Source: Bacteroidota bacterium (GTDB lineage: Bacteria; Bacteroidota; Bacteroidia; Cytophagales; Cyclobacteriaceae). From it: a stretch of 13,135 bases of DNA. This document shows positions 7,666 to 13,135 of the stretch, in pieces. The stretch is taken from contig JAEZDW010000467.1 in NCBI GenBank assembly GCA_023417955.1, positions 1 through 13,135 on the forward strand, given 5' to 3'. The position numbers and the translations under genes are program-made. The notes under the pieces were generated by a model, which saw only the letters and a program-made list of their open reading frames with translations, ran no database searches and was not told where the DNA came from. Every line of letters begins with the position of its first letter. Position 1 is the stretch's first letter.

Positions 7666-8499
7666 TTAAAGTTGCTCCATGATGCGTCGTGCCAACTCAT
7701 GCCTTACCCGGTCGTCAGGCGGTTGCTGTGCACCAACACGGAGATTGCTCTCCATATGGTAAGGGCTCGACGTTGCAGGTATGACGCAAGTGACGGCAGG
7801 ATGTGAGATGATGAATTTTAGTAGCAACTCGCTCCACGTCTCACAGCCGAATTCTGAAGCCCATTCCGGTACACGATTCCTGGCAAGACGACGAAGTAAT
7901 GCGCCCTCCTGAAACGGCCGGTTGATGATTATGGCAACGTTTCTTTCCTGAGCCACCGGGAAAAGCCGTTCTTCAGCTTTACGCGCATCAACCGAATAAT
8001 TGATTTGCAGGAAATCCACCTTCTCGGTTTTCAAAATTTGTTCAATCTGATTGTACGCATTCTCGGAATAATGGGTAATTCCTGTGTACCGGATCGTTCC
8101 GGCTTCCTTCCATTGCTGTAACGTCGGAAGATGTGTTTTCCAATCGGTGAGATTGTGCACCTGAAGAAGGTCGAGCGTGTTCCGACGCAGTCGCTGCATC
8201 GATTGTTGCATCTGCTGTATGCCTTCTTCCCTGCCGTTGCACCAAACCTTGGTAGCGATAAACAGCTTGTCATTGATGTTTGCCTGTACCGAAAGTTCGC
8301 CGACTGTTTCTTCTGATCTTCCGTACATAGGCGAACTGTCGACAACACTGCCACCCCCTTCAATAAGCGTCGAAAGTACCGCTGACAAGTGCTCAATCTC
8401 CGGCGTTATGGTGCCGGTGTCAAATGTTTGCCATGTTCCGAGACCGATTACAGGAAGTTGTTCACCCGTAGAGGGAATAGCTCGTGTAAGAATGCTCAT
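7666..8499 (-). CDS. Aldo/keto reductase, NAD(P)H-dependent
   Basis: This 277-residue cytosolic oxidoreductase reduces aldehydes or ketones with NAD(P)H. The family's TIM-barrel landmarks are intact: GLGTWQ at 19-24, the VVDSSPMYGRSE stretch (52-63) with catalytic D54 and Y59, K84 in ATKVW, and H115 in LLQVHN, which completes the Asp-Tyr-Lys-His tetrad. IIINRPFQEGALLRR (190-204) and IPATSSPYHMESNL (240-253) match the cofactor-phosphate-binding end of the barrel. Length is slightly short but normal for a compact bacterial member. The start lies 3 bases after the kinase stop, so it is the third gene of the regulator operon. It has no obvious link to signalling or to SusCD, and the substrate is not predictable. 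It may be a stress or detoxification enzyme co-expressed with the two-component pair, which is an inference from position only. Confidence 0.93.
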   Translation of the reverse strand: MSILTRAIPSTGEQLPVIGLGTWQTFDTGTITPEIEHLSAVLSTLIEGGGSVVDSSPMYGRSEETVGELSVQANINDKLFIATKVWCNGREEGIQQMQQSMQRLRRNTLDLLQVHNLTDWKTHLPTLQQWKEAGTIRYTGITHYSENAYNQIEQILKTEKVDFLQINYSVDARKAEERLFPVAQERNVAIIINRPFQEGALLRRLARNRVPEWASEFGCETWSELLLKFIISHPAVTCVIPATSSPYHMESNLRVGAQQPPDDRVRHELARRIMEQL

Positions 8500-8502
8500 G
8501 TG

Positions 8503-9888
8503 TCACGCTTTGTTTGAATTTAATTCAGTTTCAGACTGATCCCTGAAACGAAGGAAGAAACTTGTACCGTAAGATGGGGTAGATGTTACGGTCATCCTTC
8601 CGCCGTGCAGACTTACAATTTGTTTCGTCAGACTCAGTCCGATACCCGATCCGTTCTTTCTTGTCGTGAAGAATGGGATAAAGATTTCTTTCATTTCCTT
8701 TTCGGTGATACCCTTGCCCGTGTCGGTCACTTCAAGAACGACGGCACCGTCTTTCCGGTATGCCGAAAGCGAAATTGCCTTCTGTTCGGCGGATGCAAGT
8801 GCGTATGTACTGTTTGAAACCAGGTTGATCATCGCCTGTTCGATGAGACTCCGGTCCAGCGCAACTGCCAGGTCTTCGGGCTCGACCCGGATCGTCAGAT
8901 CGATGCCTTCGTGTTTCACCTGTACTGAAAACAAATTTGCAATATGACTGTAAAGATCACTTACGCGAACCAGTTGCGGCGTCGGTTTAGGCACTCGTGT
9001 AAGCTGGCGATAACTCTCAACAAACTGCAACAATCCTTCACTGCGCTTGTGAATTGTATCGAGTGAAAACCTGATGTCGCGGATGCTTTCGTCTGTGAGT
9101 TCTGCTGCGCTTTTAGGTTCGCCCTTTTTCGTCAGAATTCCCTGCATGGTCTCAGTGAGGGATGTTACAGGGGTTAACGAATTCATAATCTCATGCGTGA
9201 GAATACGAATTAGTTTGTGCCACGCTTCAATTTCTTTTTGTTCGATTTCTGAATTGATATCCTGAAGCGTAATCAGGCGATTTCGTTTTTCGAGAATGGT
9301 AAGTGTAGATACTTCAAGTGCAAAGGTTTTGGTTTCACCTGAATCAACCACTTCCAGCAATCTCCTTCCATGATCGCCGATAACGTCAATTGCACTCGCC
9401 AGTATGGGATTGCGTTGCCGAATCAGTCGCCAGTCACGGCTGCCTTGTGCCTTGAGGATGTTTTGTGCTGCGGGGTTTATCAGGACAATTTGCTCTTCCT
9501 CCAATGCAATAATTCCGACAGTCAACTGGTCAACGAGTTTTTGCAGGAACTGAAACTGAACTTCCTTTTCAATTTTTACCTGCTTGTAAAAATCAATCAG
9601 TTCCGAAAAGCTCCGGTGCATTTCCCTGAATGAACTTCCCGTAAGCCCTTTCTGAAAAGAGACGGAGAAGTCATCATGGCGTAGTGCATACACGAAACGC
9701 GCCACCTCGCGGTTTGTATGATTTACAAATCGAATCAGTTCGACTGTTTGGAAAACCAGTATACCAATCAGGATGAGTTGATTAAAGAACAGGTCTGCAT
9801 TCCCCAATATCCATGAAATAAGTAAAACGTTCCCGAGCAGCAGGAGAACCCTTATAATGACTCCGATATTGAAACGTTTGAGTATCAT
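8503..9888 (-). CDS. NtrY-like membrane sensor histidine kinase
   Basis: This 461-residue kinase is expected to phosphorylate the adjacent NtrC-type regulator. Two hydrophobic helices (about 8-28 and 35-53) are joined by only a few residues, so there is essentially no periplasmic sensor domain. A linker with coiled-coil character (about 55-110) leads to a PAS-like region (about 112-215, including DQLTVGIIALEEEQIVLINPAA). The H-box ILTHEIMNSLTPV has the phospho-acceptor H232. The ATPase domain shows an N-box NLVSN (355-359), G1 DTGKG (389-393), an F-box near FIPFFTT and G2 GSGIGLSL (413-420), so it looks catalytically complete. The start lies 3 bases after the regulator stop. Pairing with the upstream gene is inferred from the operon. 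The small loop suggests intramembrane or cytoplasmic sensing, possibly of the neighbouring permease. Confidence 0.94.
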   Translation of the reverse strand: MILKRFNIGVIIRVLLLLGNVLLISWILGNADLFFNQLILIGILVFQTVELIRFVNHTNREVARFVYALRHDDFSVSFQKGLTGSSFREMHRSFSELIDFYKQVKIEKEVQFQFLQKLVDQLTVGIIALEEEQIVLINPAAQNILKAQGSRDWRLIRQRNPILASAIDVIGDHGRRLLEVVDSGETKTFALEVSTLTILEKRNRLITLQDINSEIEQKEIEAWHKLIRILTHEIMNSLTPVTSLTETMQGILTKKGEPKSAAELTDESIRDIRFSLDTIHKRSEGLLQFVESYRQLTRVPKPTPQLVRVSDLYSHIANLFSVQVKHEGIDLTIRVEPEDLAVALDRSLIEQAMINLVSNSTYALASAEQKAISLSAYRKDGAVVLEVTDTGKGITEKEMKEIFIPFFTTRKNGSGIGLSLTKQIVSLHGGRMTVTSTPSYGTSFFLRFRDQSETELNSNKA

Positions 9889-9891
9889 AAA

Positions 9892-11259
9892 TCAGAGACC
9901 GTGTTTTTTCATTCTCCGGTACAATGCAGTTCTTGTCATGCCCAGCGTTCGCGCCGTGTTGGTCACGTTTCCGTCGTGCTGGTTCAGGGACTCGCGTATG
10001 AATTGTTTCTCCATTTCATCCATTGTGCGAGGTTCCGTTACGGGATGTCTCGGTTGATGCCCGCCATGAATAAACAACTCAGCCGATGCGATAAGCTTTC
10101 CTTCATTGAGGATCACTGCTCTCTCCACGGCGTGCTGTAGTTCGCGTATGTTGCCCGGCCACGTGTACTTGCGCAATTTCGCAATCAGCGATTTGTCGAG
10201 GCGGAGACCGGTGCGTCTGTATTTCTGCGCATAGCGGTTGAGAAAGTATTCAACGAGCGGACCGATGTCTTCAGGGCGTTCGCGAAGAGGAGGGACGCGT
10301 ATCTCAACAGTGTTGATCCGGTACAGCAGATCCTGTCGGAACATTTTCCTTACGACCATGTCATGCAGATCCATGTTCGTGGCGCAGATCAGTCGGAAAT
10401 CTACGGGCGTGTCTTTAGTGGCGCCGAGTCTTGTTATCCTGCGTTGTTGCAGGACAGTGAGCAGTTTCGCCTGCAGGGAAAGTGAAAGGTTTCCGATCTC
10501 ATCAAGAAACAAGGTGCCGCCGTCAGCAGCCTCGATACGTCCTGCTTTGTCCTGGCGTGCATCCGTGAATGCGCCCTTAACATATCCGAAGAGTTCACTT
10601 TCGAAAAGCGTTTCGGTCAGCGCGCCGAGGTCGACACTCATGAAGACGTTATTCTTTCTCAGAGATTTCCTGTGAACAGCGCGCGCGACGACTTCCTTGC
10701 CGGTTCCGTTTTCACCGAGTATGAGTACGTCGGCATCGGTTTCTGCGACACGATCAATGAGTTCGTGCACTCTGCGTATAGCCGGAGAGGTGCCCACGAA
10801 TTCGGAGAACTGGCCGTCAATTTCGCCGGTTAATGCCCGCTGCGTCTGACGCAGCTTTTCAACCTGCCTCCGTGAATCACGAAGCTGCAGTGCGGCGTGT
10901 ATCGTTCCAAGAAGTTTTTGATTTTTCCACGGTTTGGTAATAAAATCAACAGCACCCTTTTTCATTGCGCGCACAGCCAGGTCGACTTCACCGTATGCCG
11001 TGATGAGTATCACAACCGCATCGGGATCAACGGTACGGATGTGCTCAAGCCACCGAACACCTTCTTCGCCATCATTGACGCCGTTTCCGAAATTCATGTC
11101 CAGCAGGATAGCATCGTAGTCGCGGACAGGAATGTCATCAACGAGCCGTTTGGGGTTTTCTTCGATCGTTACAGTTGCAAATTCCTGCTTGAGGAACATT
11201 CTTGCACTCTGAAGAACGTCAGGGTCGTCGTCGATAATCAGGATTCTGGCTGGGGTCAT
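9892..11259 (-). CDS. Sigma-54-dependent response regulator (NtrC/AtoC type)
   Basis: This 455-residue transcription activator has three domains. The receiver (about 4-120) has the acidic pocket IIDDD (8-12), phosphorylation site D54, T87 in LITAYG and K109 in TKPW. The AAA+ domain (about 152-385) has Walker A GENGTGKE (182-189), Walker B GGTLFLDEIG (247-256), and the sigma-54 contact loop written GAFTDA (229-234) instead of the classic GAFTGA. I recall this variant from related Bacteroidota regulators. R308 and RPPLRERPED-like segments around 321-331 are typical. The C-terminal Fis-type helix-turn-helix (about 425-454: NVTNTARTLGMTRTALYRRM) binds enhancer sites. It is the first gene of the operon with the kinase and reductase, divergent from the permease. 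A perfect TAnnTTTG box lies 33 bases upstream. Its target is probably the divergent sigma-54-like promoter. Confidence 0.96.
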   Translation of the reverse strand: MTPARILIIDDDPDVLQSARMFLKQEFATVTIEENPKRLVDDIPVRDYDAILLDMNFGNGVNDGEEGVRWLEHIRTVDPDAVVILITAYGEVDLAVRAMKKGAVDFITKPWKNQKLLGTIHAALQLRDSRRQVEKLRQTQRALTGEIDGQFSEFVGTSPAIRRVHELIDRVAETDADVLILGENGTGKEVVARAVHRKSLRKNNVFMSVDLGALTETLFESELFGYVKGAFTDARQDKAGRIEAADGGTLFLDEIGNLSLSLQAKLLTVLQQRRITRLGATKDTPVDFRLICATNMDLHDMVVRKMFRQDLLYRINTVEIRVPPLRERPEDIGPLVEYFLNRYAQKYRRTGLRLDKSLIAKLRKYTWPGNIRELQHAVERAVILNEGKLIASAELFIHGGHQPRHPVTEPRTMDEMEKQFIRESLNQHDGNVTNTARTLGMTRTALYRRMKKHGL

Positions 11260-11270
11260 GAGGTTTGAAA

Positions 11271-11321
11271 GTACCGATTTTGTATCAAATTCAAACGTAC
11301 ACGTGTATCAAAAACGATACA
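11271..11321. promoter_or_regulatory. Candidate enhancer/operator cluster for the NtrC-type regulator
   Basis: Several short symmetrical elements crowd this stretch. The arms TGTATC (11304-11309) and GATACA (11316-11321) form a perfect 6-base inverted repeat around AAAAAC. The 9-mer TGTATCAAA occurs at 11281-11289 and 11304-11312. TACACGTGTA (11298-11307) is a perfect 10-base palindrome. GTACCGATTTTGTATC (11271-11286) matches the reverse complement of the inverted-repeat site (11305-11320) at 11 of 16 positions, 34 bases away, about three helical turns. The cluster lies roughly 80 to 130 bases upstream of the predicted permease transcription start, the usual position for NtrC-family enhancers. 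It also overlaps the regulator's own promoter, which would allow autoregulation. Binding is inferred. Confidence 0.45.
11292..11299 (-). promoter_or_regulatory. -7 promoter box for the regulator operon
   Basis: On the minus strand TACGTTTG fits the Bacteroidota -7 consensus TAnnTTTG exactly. A start about 7 bases downstream would give a leader of roughly 25 bases before the regulator ATG at 11259. The matching -33 TTG is poor: the expected place reads TGT or CTG. Basal expression might therefore be weak or modulated by the overlapping palindromes. Confidence 0.4.
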
Positions 11322-11384
11322 GATAATCGAGCCCCAAGGACGCTATGCTGATATAAGCGATTAATAATCAGTAAATTAACGGAG

Positions 11385-11400
11385 TGGCAGGGTTGTTGGA
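11385..11400 (+). promoter_or_regulatory. Candidate sigma-54 (-24/-12) promoter of the ABC permease
   Basis: TGGCAGGGTTGTTGGA matches the sigma-54 consensus TGGCACG-N4-TTGCW at all defined positions except two: G for C in the -24 element, and G for C in the -12 element (TTGG for TTGC). The GG at 11386-11387 and the -12 dinucleotide at 11398-11399 have the required 10 bases between them. Transcription would start near 11411, just before the ATG at 11424. The divergent neighbour encodes a sigma-54 activator, which raises the likelihood. The changed -12 C is a real weakness because that base is normally conserved. Confidence 0.5.
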
Positions 11401-11423
11401 AGGGTGCAACAAAAATCTTGAGG

Positions 11424-13135
11424 ATGCTGAAAAACTATTTACTACTCGCTCTTCGAAACTTCTCCCGAAACCGGGGATTCTTTCTCATCAATATTCTTGG
11501 TTTGACGATTGGGCTGACCGCCTGTATTCTGATTTTTCTCGTGATCGAGTTTGAAGTGACTTTTGATCGCATGCATCATGATTACACCAGCATATATCGC
11601 GTTGTTGGTCACGATCGCAGCAGTACGGGCGAGAATGAAGGCTCACTTACGCCCTATCCTTTTATCAAGGCATTTCGGAATGATTTCCCGGAGATTCCCC
11701 TTGCAACGCAAATGCACTACGCGGATGAAAGCGAGGTCCGTCGCGACGACCAAAAGTTCAAGGTAGAAAACACCCTTTTTGCAGATTCACTTTTCTTTGA
11801 GGTTTTTGATTTTGAAGTAATATCCGGAAATCCGAGAGTTGAGCTTGGTCAACCCGGCAAAGCATTCATAACAGAATCGCTCGCCGCAACGCTTGGCATA
11901 ACCGATGCGTTACCTGCGCGCTTCACGGTTAACAACGATGTGGATATCGAAATTGTGGGGCTTTTGCGCGACGCGCCTAGCAACTCCCATATTCAGTTCG
12001 GCCTTGTGATTTCTATGCAGTCACTTACACCGGGCTTCGTCGGTGGGTTTCCGCTCGACAGCTGGACGATGACGTCAGCAGGGTACACATACATTCGGCT
12101 TCCCGAAGAAGTTGCTGAAGCAGACGTTGAGACTCGTCTTGTTTCACTGGTCAATAAGTACTTCAAAAAGGAAGACGCCGAGCGCAGAAGTTTTCTGCTG
12201 CAGCCTTTGAGTGAAATACACTTCAGCACCGTCTACACGGAAAATCCGGGGCCGGCACGAAACGTGTCGTTCAGCGAAATTGCTATCATGGGACTTCTCG
12301 CGATCTTCATGCTCGCCATTGCATGCATCAATTTTGTGAACCTGAGCACCGCGATGGGTACACGCAAGTCGCGTGAAGTCGGTATTCGCAAAACACTGGG
12401 TGCCGCACGGCGCAAGCTTGCAGGGTACTTCCTGGCGGAGACAGGTGTCATTATAATGTTTGCCGTGGTCATATCACTGGGCATTGCCGAATGGGTGACG
12501 CCGTGGTTAAGCGGATTCATGGGTAAAGACCTTCAACTTAATCTGTTTTCGAACTATGCATTGTTGATTTTCCTGCTTGGTCTGGTGGGCATCACAACAC
12601 TGCTCGCAGGATGCTACCCTGCATTCGTGCTTTCGCGATACAGTCCCGCATCAGTGTTGCGTGGCAGAAGCGCTTCTTCGTTCGGCGACGGAGCTTCGGT
12701 CCGGCGAATCCTCGTGATCTGTCAGTTTCTGATTGCGCAGTTGCTGATTATCGGCACGATGGTGATTTCCGATCAGATGGAATTCTTTATGAACAAGCCA
12801 CTGGGGTTTGAAAAAAACGCTGTGATTGTCTTTCCTCTTCCGGAGAACGATGAGCAAAAGCTGGAACCCCTGAAGGAAAGGCTACTTCAGCACGCTTCAG
12901 TAACGTCAGTTTCCTTTTCAATCGGCGCTCCGACTTCGAACAACAATTTTGGAACGAGTCTGTTCCGGGCTGATGATCCCGACGGCGAGCTGTACTCTAC
13001 TCAGGTGAAAGCAGTCGATCGCGAATATCTGGAAACGTATGGGCTCACACTTGCTGCCGGAAGATGGTTCACTGAAAGCGACGAGAAAATGACGGAGACT
13101 TCGCTGCCGTTCGAAGAGAGACGGTATGTCTATAT
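11424..13135 (+). CDS. MacB/FtsX-type ABC transporter permease (partial, 3' end outside window)
   Basis: An uninterrupted frame of 570 codons begins at the ATG at 11424, preceded by TTGAGG, and runs off the right edge. The start MLKNYLLLALRNFSRNRGFF and a first helix (about 19-41, NILGLTIGLTACILIFLV) are typical of Bacteroidota MacB-like permeases. Residues of about 42-275 form the first extracytoplasmic MacB periplasmic core domain. The FtsX module follows: helices near 286-308, 336-358 and 374-398, with the hallmark MGTRKSREVGIRKTLGA coupling segment (about 311-330) that contacts the ATPase. A second half starts with a helix near 428-448 (ILVICQFLIAQLLIIG) and another periplasmic domain. 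Relatives are usually near 800 residues, so about a quarter is missing. No ATPase gene is visible; it may lie downstream. Roles in the family include efflux, lipoprotein or peptide handling and envelope mechanotransmission. Substrate is unknown. Confidence 0.93.
   Translation, partial: MLKNYLLLALRNFSRNRGFFLINILGLTIGLTACILIFLVIEFEVTFDRMHHDYTSIYRVVGHDRSSTGENEGSLTPYPFIKAFRNDFPEIPLATQMHYADESEVRRDDQKFKVENTLFADSLFFEVFDFEVISGNPRVELGQPGKAFITESLAATLGITDALPARFTVNNDVDIEIVGLLRDAPSNSHIQFGLVISMQSLTPGFVGGFPLDSWTMTSAGYTYIRLPEEVAEADVETRLVSLVNKYFKKEDAERRSFLLQPLSEIHFSTVYTENPGPARNVSFSEIAIMGLLAIFMLAIACINFVNLSTAMGTRKSREVGIRKTLGAARRKLAGYFLAETGVIIMFAVVISLGIAEWVTPWLSGFMGKDLQLNLFSNYALLIFLLGLVGITTLLAGCYPAFVLSRYSPASVLRGRSASSFGDGASVRRILVICQFLIAQLLIIGTMVISDQMEFFMNKPLGFEKNAVIVFPLPENDEQKLEPLKERLLQHASVTSVSFSIGAPTSNNNFGTSLFRADDPDGELYSTQVKAVDREYLETYGLTLAAGRWFTESDEKMTETSLPFEERRYVY

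Larger units (their letters stand above)
11260..11423. other. Divergent intergenic regulatory region
   Basis: These 164 bases separate the minus-strand regulator operon from the plus-strand permease and appear to serve both. They contain the regulator's TACGTTTG box, the repeat cluster at 11271-11321 and the sigma-54-like element at 11385-11400. The middle part (11322-11384) is AT-rich, with runs such as TTAATAATCAGTAAATTAA. It could be the flexible segment that lets an enhancer-bound activator loop onto the promoter, or an IHF-like site, although no clear consensus is readable. Confidence 0.5.

Noticed and set aside
10238..10675. A 145-codon plus-strand frame opposite the AAA+ domain of the regulator
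   Set aside because: Ser/Arg-rich shadow of a highly conserved coding region.
11993..12520. Two minus-strand frames opposite the ABC permease
   Set aside because: The plus-strand permease frame is uninterrupted from 11424 to the edge and carries FtsX/MacB motifs; the minus frames lack any supporting feature.
1..13135. Search by eye for tRNA, rRNA, CRISPR arrays, insertion-sequence ends, toxin-antitoxin or phage-defence genes
   Set aside because: None was seen. All long coding regions are accounted for by transport, surface lipoprotein, signalling and reductase genes.

Overview
The window looks like a chromosomal segment of a member of the Bacteroidota, probably of the Cytophagia type. The evidence is a SusC/SusD pair, several lipoproteins with charged residues right after the lipobox cysteine, promoter-like boxes of the Bacteroidota TTG / TAnnTTTG kind, and a long MacB-like permease of the sort common in that phylum. 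No RNA gene, transposon, CRISPR array or phage gene is visible. The genus cannot be fixed from the sequence alone.

Layout. Minus strand, read right to left: (i) positions 11259 to 7666 hold a tight three-gene operon, a sigma-54-dependent NtrC-type response regulator, an NtrY-like histidine kinase and an aldo/keto reductase, with 3-base gaps. (ii) After a 227-base gap carrying a candidate promoter come SusC (start best placed at 7438, not at the upstream in-frame ATG at 7534), SusD, a lipoprotein zinc metallopeptidase, a DUF4302-like lipoprotein and a Calx-beta lipoprotein cut by the left edge. Plus strand: a MacB/FtsX-type ABC permease starts at 11424, diverges from the response regulator and is cut by the right edge. 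Both edge genes are real although neither has a stop codon inside the window.

How the parts may work together. SusC and SusD form a TonB-powered outer-membrane importer with a lipoprotein lid. The metallopeptidase and the two further lipoproteins look like its surface accessories, so a peptide or protein-derived substrate is more likely than a plain polysaccharide; no glycoside hydrolase is present. The two-component pair probably controls the divergent permease. The 164-base divergent region holds a sigma-54-like -24/-12 element just before the permease start, and a cluster of repeats and palindromes about 80 to 130 bases upstream of it, where an NtrC-type activator would bind. The kinase has two membrane helices with almost no loop between them and a cytoplasmic PAS-like region. 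This suggests it may sense the membrane or the adjacent transporter rather than a periplasmic ligand. That regulator/permease module is the most interesting hypothesis in the window; the other genes belong to recognisable families.
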